DNA of 64,000 nt, taken from positions 1 through 64,000 of the forward strand of contig NZ_BMKZ01000002.1 in NCBI RefSeq assembly GCF_014644735.1. The letters run 5' to 3'. Of the stretch, positions 15,641 to 23,328 are shown piece after piece. Source of the DNA: Caldalkalibacillus thermarum (GTDB taxonomy: Bacteria > Bacillota > Bacilli > Caldalkalibacillales > Caldalkalibacillaceae). The position numbers were made by a program, and so were the translations under genes. How positions within the stretch are numbered: position 1 is the stretch's first letter; every line of letters starts with the position of its first letter. Under the pieces are notes generated by a model, which was not told the origin of the DNA, ran no database searches, and saw nothing but the letters and a program-made list of their open reading frames with translations.

Positions 15641-16978
15641 TTAATATTGAGTCATATATTGATCCCGTTCCCAAGGATGAACCTGGGTTCTGAACATGTC
15701 CCACTCGATTTCTTTTGCTTCTACAAAATGTGTAAAGGCATGATCACCCAGCGCTTTCACAATTACCTCATCCTGTTTTAAGGCTTCGATTGCTTCTTTG
15801 AGGGTTGAAGGCAAGCTCTCAATCCCTGCTTCAGCACGATCTTGATCATTCATAACATAAATATTCCGGTCAGTTGGCTCTGGAAGCGGCAGCCTGTTCT
15901 TGATGCCGTCCAAGCCGGCAGCGAGCATGACAGCCAAAGCCAGATATGGATTGGCAGCAGGATCAGGGTTACGTAATTCAACACGTGTGCTTAATCCCCT
16001 TGAAGCAGGAATACGGACAAGGGGGCTTCTGTTTTTAGCAGACCAGGCAATGTAGCACGGTGCCTCGTAACCAGGAACCAAACGTTTGTAAGAGTTTACG
16101 GTTGGATTAGTGATCGCAGCAAATCCTTTGGCATGCTTCAGCAACCCTGCTAAGAAATGTTTGGCTGTTTCACTTAAACCCAGAGGATCGTTTTCGTCAT
16201 AAAAAGCATTTTCGTTACCGCGGAACAACGAGAGGTGGCAATGCATGCCAGAACCGTTGATGCCATATATCGGCTTGGGCATAAATGTAGCATGCAGCCC
16301 GTGTTTTCTGGCAATAGTTTTGACCACCAGCTTAAATGTTTGGATGTAGTCAGCAGCAGTCACCGCATCGGCATACTTAAAGTCAATTTCATGTTGACCT
16401 GGTGCCACTTCATGGTGTGAAGCTTCAATTTCAAAGCCCATTTTTTCCAGGGTCAAGACAATATCCCGACGGCAGTTTTCTCCCAGGTCAAGGGGAGCCA
16501 GGTCGAAGTAACCGCCGTCATCGTTTACATCCAGCGTAGGCTCCAGGTTTTCATTGGTTTTAAACAGGAAAAACTCTGGCTCAGGGCCCACGTTCATGGT
16601 TGAGAACCCTAGTTCTTCAGCCTCCTTGAGCACCCGTTTCAAAACGTAACGAGGGTCACCGGCGAACGGTGTACCGTCAGGATTATACACGTCACAAATT
16701 AAACGGGCCACTTTTCCTTCATCAGTGATCCACGGAAAGATCATCCATGTATCCAGTTCAGGGTACAAATACATGTCCGACTCTTCAATACGGACAAACC
16801 CTTCAATAGATGAACCGTCAAACATCATTTTGTTATCCAGCGCTTTGGGTAACTGGCTAACTGGGATTTCCACATTTTTTATGGTTCCCAAGAGATCAGT
16901 AAACTGAAGACGAATAAAGCGGACGTTTTCCTCCTCTGCCATTTTTAAAATGTCTTCTTTAGTGTAGTTTTTGCGCAC
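15641..16978 (-). CDS. glnA: Glutamine synthetase type I (GlnA)
   Basis: Makes glutamine from glutamate, ammonia and ATP; a cytoplasmic dodecamer. At 445 residues it is the short Bacillus GSI-alpha form, without the adenylylation region. Visible motifs are [20 protein letters not shown] (metal-binding Glu), [50 protein letters not shown] and [14 protein letters not shown]. It starts with GTG 16978 behind GGGAGGGG. The gene lies 76 bases after glnR in the classical glnRA operon. In Bacillus the feedback-inhibited enzyme also controls GlnR and TnrA by direct binding, and the GlnR boxes upstream of glnR imply the same circuit. Confidence 0.97.
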   Translation of the reverse strand: MRKNYTKEDILKMAEEENVRFIRLQFTDLLGTIKNVEIPVSQLPKALDNKMMFDGSSIEGFVRIEESDMYLYPELDTWMIFPWITDEGKVARLICDVYNPDGTPFAGDPRYVLKRVLKEAEELGFSTMNVGPEPEFFLFKTNENLEPTLDVNDDGGYFDLAPLDLGENCRRDIVLTLEKMGFEIEASHHEVAPGQHEIDFKYADAVTAADYIQTFKLVVKTIARKHGLHATFMPKPIYGINGSGMHCHLSLFRGNENAFYDENDPLGLSETAKHFLAGLLKHAKGFAAITNPTVNSYKRLVPGYEAPCYIAWSAKNRSPLVRIPASRGLSTRVELRNPDPAANPYLALAVMLAAGLDGIKNRLPLPEPTDRNIYVMNDQDRAEAGIESLPSTLKEAIEALKQDEVIVKALGDHAFTHFVEAKEIEWDMFRTQVHPWERDQYMTQY

Positions 16979-17054
16979 AGCAGGTTCCCCTCCCTAACAA
17001 ATTTTAAAAATATATATAAAAAATAGATCACATAAAAAGAAAGATAATATGTGG

Positions 17055-17465
17055 TTAATTACGGAAGAAACGGGTCAGTTCACCTTGAATAAGGGAAACT
17101 TTCTCTTTAGACAACCCATGTAATAGCTCTCGCTTTAATAAGTCGTGAACTTCTTTATCTGTCAAATTCCGTTTCTTATTTTTGTTTTCATTTTCCGCTG
17201 GCACGATATTGGCTTCAGGGGCTTTTTTATTTTCGAAAATGGCTTTGATCCCGGCAATATTGACGCCCTGATCGATTAGTGCTTTGATTTCTAACAAGCG
17301 GTCAATATCGTTTAAAGAAAAAATCCGCTGATTTCCTTTGTTACGTGCCGGTTTGATCAAGCCTTGCTCTTCATAGTAGCGGATCTGCCGTGCTGTCAAG
17401 TCAGTTAACTTCATCACAATGCCAATGGGAAAAAGGGCCATATTGCGACGAATCTCTTGACTCAT
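17055..17465 (-). CDS. glnR: Nitrogen regulator GlnR (MerR family)
   Basis: Represses glnRA and other nitrogen genes when nitrogen is plentiful. The 136 residues start IRRNMALFPIGIVMKLTDLTARQIRYYEEQGLIKPAR, the MerR-type winged helix. A dimerisation helix follows, then a basic C-terminal tail that interacts with feedback-inhibited glutamine synthetase. ATG 17465 is chosen because GGAGG is eight bases upstream and the protein then begins Met-Ser-Gln-Glu-Ile like known GlnR proteins. Two TGTNA-N7-TNACA type sites flank its promoter. It is the first gene of the glnRA operon. Confidence 0.96.
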   Translation of the reverse strand: MSQEIRRNMALFPIGIVMKLTDLTARQIRYYEEQGLIKPARNKGNQRIFSLNDIDRLLEIKALIDQGVNIAGIKAIFENKKAPEANIVPAENENKNKKRNLTDKEVHDLLKRELLHGLSKEKVSLIQGELTRFFRN

Positions 17466-17540
17466 CAAGATCGCCTCCACCATTTTCCTCCAGCCCTTGT
17501 CATCAAGTGAAGTAATTGTTTGAATCTTTAACCTAACCCT

Positions 17541-17569
17541 AGTGTAAATGAAGTTAGCAAAGTTGTCAA
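17541..17569 (-). promoter_or_regulatory. glnRA promoter
   Basis: On the minus strand TTGACA (17569-17564), a 17-base spacer and TACACT (17546-17541). Confidence 0.75.
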
Positions 17570-17590
17570 CACATGTTAGGTATTTTTACA
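17543..17590 (-). promoter_or_regulatory. Two GlnR/TnrA boxes
   Basis: TGTTA-N7-TTACA at 17574-17590 matches the consensus fully and lies just upstream of the -35. TGTAA-N7-TAGCA at 17543-17559 has one mismatch and overlaps the -10. This is the two-site arrangement known for the B. subtilis glnRA promoter. Confidence 0.8.
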
Positions 17591-17639
17591 TAAAAAGTTC
17601 TACAAGCGGCCCAACCAAAAATGACCCGTGAAAACATAA

Positions 17640-18935
17640 CTATAAGCTTAACAATCCTTTTTCCAGCAGTTCATTCAGGGCGAATAAAATACCAATTTTA
17701 ACATGTTCGTAGGTTAATCCTCCCTGTACAAACCCTAAATAGGGCGGACGTAGCGGACCATCGGCAGATAATTCAATGCTTGCCCCCTGTATAAAGGTGC
17801 CCGCCGCCATAATAATCTCATCGTCGTATCCTGGCATGGGACTGGGATATGGGGTAACATGTGAATTAACAGGGGAGGCTTTTTGAATCCCTTGGCAAAA
17901 AGCAATTAGTTTTTCCCTGGAGTTAAATTGGATGGATTGTATCAAATCTGTTCGTTTTTCATTCCAGGCCGGCGTAGTTTTAAATCCCAGCTCAGCCAGC
18001 AAGGCAGAAGAAAAAATGGCTCCTTTTAACGCTTCTCCTACAATATGGGGGGCGAGAAACAGGCCTTGGTACATCTCCGGCAGCGTGTTCAGGTTAGCCC
18101 CTCCCTCCAAACCGATTCCTGGGGCAAACAGGCGGGTGCCCACCTGTTCAATCAGCGTCGTTTTACCCACAATATAACCCCCGCTTCTCACCAGCCCTCC
18201 TCCAGGGTTTTTGATCAAGGAACCGGCCATGATATCTGCTCCGACCTGGGTAGGTTCCTGCTCTTCTACAAATTCCCCGTAACAATTATCCACAAAAACA
18301 ATGACCTCTGGCTTAATCTCCCGCACAAAGGAAATCATGTCCTGTATTTGGGCAATGGTAAACGAAGGTCGGTTGGCATAACCCCTTGAACGCTGAATGC
18401 CAATCACTTTAGTTCTTTCTGAGATTGCGGAGCGAATACCCTCAAGGTCAACGAGACCTTCTTCGGTTAAAGGGACCTCCCGGTAACCAATGCCATAGTC
18501 AGCTAAAGAACCAGGCACAGGGGAGGATCCTGCACCTGGTTGGCCAATCACTTGCTCTAGTGTGTCATAAGGTTTACCCGTGATATAAACCAGTTCATCA
18601 CCCGGTCTTAGCAATCCAAACAAGCAGGTGGCGATGGCATGAGTGCCTGAAATAAGCTGGGGGCGTACAATAGCAGCTTCTGTCTGAAAGATGGTGGCAT
18701 AGACCTTTTCCAGTACCTCCCGCCCCGTATCATCGTAGCCGTAACCTGTACTTGGCGCAAAATGATGATCGCCTACTTCATGGAGACGAAAAGCTTGCAA
18801 CACCTTCCACTGGTTCAGTTCAACAATTTGCCGGATCTCATCCAATCTTGATTTAATTTTGGCTTCAGCTTGTTCAACGTAAGGTTTTAGTTGGTGGCCA
18901 TAGTTTAGTTGGTCGTACACGCTCATTGTCTGCAT
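17640..18935 (-). CDS. ynbB: Methionine gamma-lyase-family PLP protein YnbB
   Basis: PLP-dependent enzyme of the Cys/Met metabolism fold, also annotated as aluminium resistance protein; 431 residues. Signs of the family are FAPSTGYGYDDTGREVLEKVYA, RPQLISGTHAIATCLFGLLRPGDE, IVFVDNCYGEFVEEQEP and, with the presumed PLP lysine, AGSLIKNPGGG. The substrate is not known with certainty. The start is either ATG 18935 (two bases after AAGGAG, tight) or ATG 18926, eleven bases away. It lies between hflX and glnR as in B. subtilis. The gene is intact. Confidence 0.9.
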   Translation of the reverse strand: MQTMSVYDQLNYGHQLKPYVEQAEAKIKSRLDEIRQIVELNQWKVLQAFRLHEVGDHHFAPSTGYGYDDTGREVLEKVYATIFQTEAAIVRPQLISGTHAIATCLFGLLRPGDELVYITGKPYDTLEQVIGQPGAGSSPVPGSLADYGIGYREVPLTEEGLVDLEGIRSAISERTKVIGIQRSRGYANRPSFTIAQIQDMISFVREIKPEVIVFVDNCYGEFVEEQEPTQVGADIMAGSLIKNPGGGLVRSGGYIVGKTTLIEQVGTRLFAPGIGLEGGANLNTLPEMYQGLFLAPHIVGEALKGAIFSSALLAELGFKTTPAWNEKRTDLIQSIQFNSREKLIAFCQGIQKASPVNSHVTPYPSPMPGYDDEIIMAAGTFIQGASIELSADGPLRPPYLGFVQGGLTYEHVKIGILFALNELLEKGLLSL

Positions 18936-18973
18936 GTCTCCTTGGTAAAATATTTCTCACACTAATAACCGGA

Positions 18974-20221
18974 TTAATGCTGAATCCGAAACGGTTCAAT
19001 TTTATTCTTCAAGGGGTGGTAAACGGGTAAATGCAGCGTGACCCGATAACCTTGTTGTCCCTCATCCCAAGTAAGCTGCTCCACAAAACCAACCTGTCGC
19101 AGCTTGGGAATGAGCTGGGCTTCGCTGGCAGGAAGCAAGAGCTGATAAGTGTGCATCTGTTGCTTCAATACCGTTTCAATCCGTTCTTTCACCCTCCAGC
19201 AATCATGGGGATCAAGTGCAGTAATATAGAGATCTTCAGGACGAACCATGAGTTCAGGAGCTGGAGGCAAGTCTTTTTTGTTAAAAATCCTTACAACGGG
19301 TATATGACCGGCATCCAGCTCTGTTAACAGGGATTCCACCACGTCAATCTGATCCTGATGGTTGTCATCATGACTATCAATCACGTGCAAAATCAGATCG
19401 GCCTCTTTCACCTCTTCGAGAGTAGAACGGAAAGCGGCAACCAGGGTTGTGGGCAAATCCCGAATGAAGCCGACAGTGTCCGTTAACAGAACAATATGCC
19501 CGGACGGTAAGCGCATTTGCTTCGTTAAGGGATCCAGCGTGGCAAACAGCTGGTTTTCCGTATAAGCCTCTGCTTCTGTCAGCTGGTTTAACAGAGTGGA
19601 TTTGCCGGCGTTGGTATACCCTACCAGGGCCACTTGAAACATTTGCTGCTTCTTTCGCCGGGACCGGTAGCGTTTCCTGTGGGCAACAATCTTGTCCAAT
19701 TCTTGTCTAATATCCCGGATACGGCGGCGGATATGGCGGCGGTCCAGTTCCAGTTTCGTTTCACCGGGACCGCGGGTGCCAATGCCGCCTCCGAGCCGGG
19801 ACAGCTCCGTTCCTTTACCCACGATGCGGGGCAATAAATAATTAAGCTGGGCCAGTTCGACCTGCAACTTACCTTCTTTTGACCTGGCTCTGAGGGCGAA
19901 AATATCCAGAATGAGCTGAGTGCGGTCAATAACTTTGCAGGGCAGGAGCTGTTCAAGATTGTTGATTTGGCTGGGTGACAGCTCATCATTAAAGATGACC
20001 AGGTCTGCTTGGTAGGTTTCTACCAAACTGGCCACTTCCAGCACTTTTCCTTTGCCGATGTAATAAGCGGGATCAACCCGATCCCTCTTCTGGATCACCG
20101 TACACACTGCCTGGGCCTGCGCTGTCTCCGCTAATAAAGAGAGCTCATAAAGTGAGCTTTCAACTTCCCGCTCTTGTTGATGGGGTAACAGACAGCCAAC
20201 CAATACGGCCTTTTCAATCAT
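18974..20221 (-). CDS. hflX: Ribosome-rescue GTPase HflX
   Basis: GTPase that binds 50S subunits and splits stalled ribosomes under heat or antibiotic stress. The 415 residues have an N-terminal glycine-rich HflX domain (DPAYYIGKGKVLE, IFNDELSPSQINNLE, LGGGIGTRGPGETKLE) and a G domain with GYTNAGKST (G1), DTVGFIRDLP (G3) and NKKD (G4). The C-terminal part is ferredoxin-like. ATG 20221 has only a weak ribosome site. It lies 78 bases downstream of spoVK and 39 bases upstream of ynbB, the same neighbours as in Bacillus. Confidence 0.95.
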   Translation of the reverse strand: MIEKAVLVGCLLPHQQEREVESSLYELSLLAETAQAQAVCTVIQKRDRVDPAYYIGKGKVLEVASLVETYQADLVIFNDELSPSQINNLEQLLPCKVIDRTQLILDIFALRARSKEGKLQVELAQLNYLLPRIVGKGTELSRLGGGIGTRGPGETKLELDRRHIRRRIRDIRQELDKIVAHRKRYRSRRKKQQMFQVALVGYTNAGKSTLLNQLTEAEAYTENQLFATLDPLTKQMRLPSGHIVLLTDTVGFIRDLPTTLVAAFRSTLEEVKEADLILHVIDSHDDNHQDQIDVVESLLTELDAGHIPVVRIFNKKDLPPAPELMVRPEDLYITALDPHDCWRVKERIETVLKQQMHTYQLLLPASEAQLIPKLRQVGFVEQLTWDEGQQGYRVTLHLPVYHPLKNKIEPFRIQH

Positions 20222-20298
20222 TCTTCCGTTCAGTCCTTTTTTCGTGTCTTGATCCTTGCTGGTACCAAAATTATGGTATCAAAACTGTAGCATCTTTT

Positions 20299-21255
20299 CT
20301 AGTTGAAGTAAGTACCATCTTCCAGCAGGATAAAATCTTCAGCAGACAGTGTGATTAACTCTTCACGGGTGTGGAACTCAGCAGACAGCATCCGCACGGC
20401 GTGTTCGCGGATGGCCTTCTCAATCACATTGCGTACCAGACGGGCGTTGCTGAAGTTGTGAGGGTTCAAGCGCATATCCTGTTCCAGGATCAAGCGCAGC
20501 TTTTTCCTGGCCGGAGCAGTTAACCGGTATTCGCGGTCCTCAGCCATGATGTCAGCAATGGCTAACAGTTCAGCAATGGTGTAGTTTTTAAACTCCAGCA
20601 CAATGGGGAAACGGGATGGCAAACCAGGGTTGGATGACAGGAAATAATCCATTTCTTGTGGATAACCGGCTAAAATCAGGATAAATTGATCCCGGTAGTC
20701 TTCCATTGCCTTTACCAGGCAGTCAATGGCTTCCCTTCCGAAATCCTTATCCCCTCCCCTGGCTAATGAGTAAGCTTCATCAATAAACAAAATCCCTCCC
20801 AACGCTTTTTTAACGGTTTCCCGTGTTTTCTGTGCCGTATGACCGATATATTCCCCAACCAGATCTCCTCGCTCTACCTCTACCAGATGTCCTTTGCTCA
20901 ACACCCCAATGTCGCGGAACATCTGGCTTAAAATCCTGGCCACTGTCGTTTTTCCAGTGCCCGGGTTTCCTTTAAAAATCATATGCAAGCTTTGGGATGT
21001 TGTTTTTAAACCCAGCTCTTTTCTCTTTTGGTTGATATATAACCAGGCATAGATTTCATAAATAAAGTCTTTTACATTCTCCAAGCCCACGAGGCGCTCA
21101 AGTTGTTTCATAGCCCGCTCCAGAATCATATGCTTTGGTGAGTCAGGGATAAACGCGCGCTGATGGGCAGCCTGTGGTTGATGAACTTGATGGGACGTTG
21201 GCATAAACTTAATGTTAATATGTCCCCCGTCGTGACGAATGACAGGCTTAGACAC
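20299..21255 (-). CDS. spoVK: Stage V sporulation AAA ATPase SpoVK
   Basis: CbxX/CfqX-type AAA+ ATPase needed for spore maturation in Bacillus. The 318 residues carry a Walker A GNPGTGKTTVAR, a Walker B GILFIDEAYSLARG, sensor segment ILILAGYPQEM with an arginine-rich region after it, and a C-terminal helical lid (NFSNARLVRNVIEKAIREHAVRM). The start is GTG 21255 behind AGAGGTGA. It sits directly before hflX. The target proteins are unknown in Bacillus; the related plant and bacterial CbbX proteins remodel Rubisco. Presence of the gene supports a spore-forming host. Confidence 0.93.
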   Translation of the reverse strand: MSKPVIRHDGGHINIKFMPTSHQVHQPQAAHQRAFIPDSPKHMILERAMKQLERLVGLENVKDFIYEIYAWLYINQKRKELGLKTTSQSLHMIFKGNPGTGKTTVARILSQMFRDIGVLSKGHLVEVERGDLVGEYIGHTAQKTRETVKKALGGILFIDEAYSLARGGDKDFGREAIDCLVKAMEDYRDQFILILAGYPQEMDYFLSSNPGLPSRFPIVLEFKNYTIAELLAIADIMAEDREYRLTAPARKKLRLILEQDMRLNPHNFSNARLVRNVIEKAIREHAVRMLSAEFHTREELITLSAEDFILLEDGTYFN

Positions 21256-21386
21256 AATCGGTCACCTCTTTTTGTGTCAATGTATAAGTATCATACGCAG
21301 GAGCCCAGACAATGGTGACTCAAGGGCATAGACACTAGAATGGTAAAGTAATGTGGTATAATAGGGATTTGGTGAGGTGATGATGT

Positions 21387-21596
21387 ATGCAATTAAAGCT
21401 GGAACGCATTGAGGACAAAGTAGAATTTTTTGAGGCAACCGACATAAAAACACTGGAGAAAAAAATTGACGAGCAAATTGAGAACAATAAAGCCCTGCTG
21501 TTGGAAGTCCATTCTGTCCAACATCAAGTGGCTTTTGATCCCCGGACTGGCCAGCCCTTGTATAGTGCTGTGGTTCATTTTAAAGCAAAAAAGTAA
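21387..21596 (+). CDS. Small conserved protein, DUF2536 (YrzA-like)
   Basis: A 69-residue soluble protein with an acidic helical first half (LERIEDKVEFFEATDIKTLEKKIDEQIENNKALLLEV) and a C-terminal strand pair (HSVQHQVAFDPRTGQPLYSAVVHFKAKK). It strongly resembles the small Bacillus protein YrzA (DUF2536), whose role is unknown. GGTGAGGTGATG precedes the ATG. It stands alone on the plus strand between two minus-strand units. Confidence 0.75.
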   Translation: MQLKLERIEDKVEFFEATDIKTLEKKIDEQIENNKALLLEVHSVQHQVAFDPRTGQPLYSAVVHFKAKK

Positions 21597-21605
21597 GAGA
21601 TAATG

Positions 21606-22373
21606 CTACAGAGTGAAACGGACATGCCGCAATTCCCATCCTGCTTGCCGGTACGCTTCGGCAAGCCCTTTTTCTTTAATGGCTTGTTTGGGCACCTTTT
21701 TCAATTTAACACCGTAAGTGCAGCCCTCTTGTAAGGGAAAAGGGTTGAGTTGGATCGTTTCAGTATCCAGCCAGCGGGCCATGATGGTCTGATGGTCCAG
21801 GTGAGAAAAACGCTGTGGAAACCCCTGGCGGTACCAGCTGATCTCCTCTTCTTTGGATACACCTGGCCGGTTCAGGCACACATAGAGGGAAAGGTTATCA
21901 CAAAATTGGAGCAAGTCAAAGTGGAATTTCAGATCGGCATCTTCCTGGGGAGTAGAAAGGTGTAAATCTTCTCTGATCAGCCGTTGCCGCTCTTTTTCTT
22001 CCTGCATGTACTGTTCGGCAGCCGGCTCGGATGTACTGGCAAAGAACGAACAGTAATGCATACTGCATAATAGGGCAGCATAAGGGCTGTATCTTTGGAC
22101 CTCATCCACTCCCTTCCGGTAAAATGTCAATTTAGGACGCAAAGGAAATTCCATAAACGAATATGGTGCGTTTTCGGCATCGTTCCAAAACGGTGTGTGG
22201 TCGAGGTCAATCCAGCCCCGGTCATGCTCATAGATTGCATACAGGACATCCTGCCGTTTGGGGCTCCCATAAAAATGCCGGGGATTCCAGTTTGTGGCGA
22301 TATCTCCGGAAAGCTGGGCGTGATCATACTGTTGAATCAGTACAAAATGATCCTGAAAATCAACGACGATCAT
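21606..22373 (-). CDS. DUF3891-family protein
   Basis: A 255-residue soluble protein of the DUF3891 family, function unknown. Conserved-looking blocks are HDRGWIDLDHTPFWND, FMEFPLRP, YSPYAALLCSMHYCSFF and FHFDLLQFCDNLSLYVCLNRPG; His and Asp clusters suggest a metal site of HD-like character, but this is inference. ATG 22373 is chosen over the ATG at 22388 because GGAGAG is placed correctly before it. It lies 22 bases downstream of the DUF309 gene, so the two form a small operon. Confidence 0.75.
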   Translation of the reverse strand: MIVVDFQDHFVLIQQYDHAQLSGDIATNWNPRHFYGSPKRQDVLYAIYEHDRGWIDLDHTPFWNDAENAPYSFMEFPLRPKLTFYRKGVDEVQRYSPYAALLCSMHYCSFFASTSEPAAEQYMQEEKERQRLIREDLHLSTPQEDADLKFHFDLLQFCDNLSLYVCLNRPGVSKEEEISWYRQGFPQRFSHLDHQTIMARWLDTETIQLNPFPLQEGCTYGVKLKKVPKQAIKEKGLAEAYRQAGWELRHVRFTL

Positions 22374-22394
22374 GTTCTCACTCTCCATTCCAGA

Positions 22395-22811
22395 TCAAGG
22401 GGAGTTTTGTTCTTGTTCCATCTCCCGTGCAATCCCTTCCACCATCTCTTGCAGATCTTCATCGACAATCTCAATTGTTAAGTCATAAAACTCAAACGGG
22501 TCCTCTTCTATATGATTCAGCTTGTATAGATAATGTTTCACATCATGACGAAGTTTTTGAACGTTAATCCCGTAATGATGGTCCGGATACGCCTCCAGCT
22601 TCTTCAAGCCACCTTCAAACAGTAATTTAGCCCCCTCAATGTTATTCCAACGGAAATGGTATAAACCTACTGCCACTTGGATCAGACCTTGATAAAAAGA
22701 ATAACAACCTTCCTCCAGCCACAGTTCCTCCAGGACATCATGGCACTCGTAGTAATCCCTTTTAATGTTAAAATAGTACAGATATAATAGATACAAGTGA
22801 TGGTAAATCAT
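22395..22811 (-). CDS. DUF309-family protein
   Basis: A 138-residue helical protein with the DUF309 signature RDYYECHDVLEELWLEEG (residues 18-35), followed by YQGLIQVAVGLYHFRWNNIEGAKLLFEGGLKKL. His and Glu in the ECHxxLExxW motif may bind metal. The family is widespread in Bacilli and cyanobacteria, without a firm function. GAGGGG lies seven bases before ATG 22811. It is first in a two-gene unit with the DUF3891 gene. Confidence 0.8.
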   Translation of the reverse strand: MIYHHLYLLYLYYFNIKRDYYECHDVLEELWLEEGCYSFYQGLIQVAVGLYHFRWNNIEGAKLLFEGGLKKLEAYPDHHYGINVQKLRHDVKHYLYKLNHIEEDPFEFYDLTIEIVDEDLQEMVEGIAREMEQEQNSP

Positions 22812-22975
22812 CCGATTCCCCTCATTTTTATCATCTTATGGTCGTGAGCGATAATGGTATTCTTTTTGGTCATAAAGCATTTGCAATACAACCGTCACTC
22901 TTTTATAATGAAGATAAAGAGAGCATTAAAATACGTTTTTAGTACCAGAATTAGCATGTTCTGATCATTAGAGTA

Positions 22976-22981
22976 TATAAT
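22976..22981 (+). promoter_or_regulatory. -10 box of the antitoxin RNA promoter
   Basis: A perfect TATAAT. A weak -35 (TTAGCA, 22951-22956) is 19 bases upstream. The predicted start at about 22988 is the first base of a stable hairpin. Confidence 0.5.
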
Positions 22982-23015
22982 AAAAGGGAGCACCGGTGTT
23001 GCCGCACCGATGCTC
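22982..23015 (-). terminator. Terminator of the toxin mRNA (also the 5' hairpin of the antisense RNA)
   Basis: GAGCACCGGTG (22988-22998) pairs with CACCGATGCTC (23005-23015), with T's on the minus-strand side. It ends transcripts running leftwards from the toxin gene and caps the opposite RNA at its 5' end. Confidence 0.75.
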
Positions 23016-23111
23016 AGACTGGCAACCATACCGCAAGAAGTGCGGTGGCCTTTGGGCAAGTGTTAAGTAACCTACCCTCAGCCTCCAACAGGGTGGGTTA
23101 CTTCTTTTTTT
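22988..23111 (+). ncRNA. Antisense RNA, predicted antitoxin of a type I toxin-antitoxin pair
   Basis: A transcript of about 120 bases with its own -10 box, a 5' hairpin (22988-23015), an inner hairpin ACCGC/GCGGT (about 23029-23045) and a terminator (23066-23111). It is fully complementary to the 3' part of the toxin mRNA, including the stop codon at 23098, the tail-to-tail layout of txpA/ratA and bsrG/SR4 in B. subtilis. Exact ends are estimated. Confidence 0.6.
23066..23111 (+). terminator. Terminator of the antisense RNA
   Basis: AGTAACCTACCCT (23066-23078) pairs with AGGGTGGGTTACT (23090-23102) over 13 pairs, followed by TCTTTTTTT. Confidence 0.9.
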
Positions 23112-23187
23112 GAGCTACGGCGATGACACTTACGATCAAAGAAGCAAAGGCGATCATAAGGAACATCGCTTCATAAGTTGTCAGCAT
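23098..23187 (-). CDS. Holin-like type I toxin peptide, 29 residues
   Basis: From ATG 23187, behind AAAGGGGGTGG, the peptide reads Met-Leu-Thr-Thr-Tyr-Glu-Ala, then one hydrophobic helix (MFLMIAFASLIVSVIAVA) and a Gln-Lys-Lys-Lys end. This pattern (short polar start with Tyr-Glu-Ala, one helix, basic tail) is that of the putative holin-like toxins (TxpA/BsrG type), which damage the membrane when made in excess. The stop codon lies inside the terminator stem of the opposite-strand RNA. The mRNA leader (23188-23255) is long and GC-rich and can fold (GTGG/CCAC), suggesting controlled translation. It is too short for most gene finders. Confidence 0.8.
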   Translation of the reverse strand: MLTTYEAMFLMIAFASLIVSVIAVAQKKK

Positions 23188-23260
23188 ACGGCACCACCCC
23201 CTTTCTTACCAAAATCAAGGGGTGGCCACCGCCCACCCTGCCTATATAGTTGCCTTTTTC

Positions 23261-23289
23261 ATTATATCATTTTTCCATTATTTTCTCTA
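23261..23289 (-). promoter_or_regulatory. Toxin promoter
   Basis: On the minus strand TAGAGA (23289-23284), 17 bases, TATAAT (23266-23261), with an extended TG before the -10. Confidence 0.6.
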
Positions 23290-23328
23290 TCTTGAGCTAC
23301 AGAATGAACTTGTTCCGGCATCTTACAC

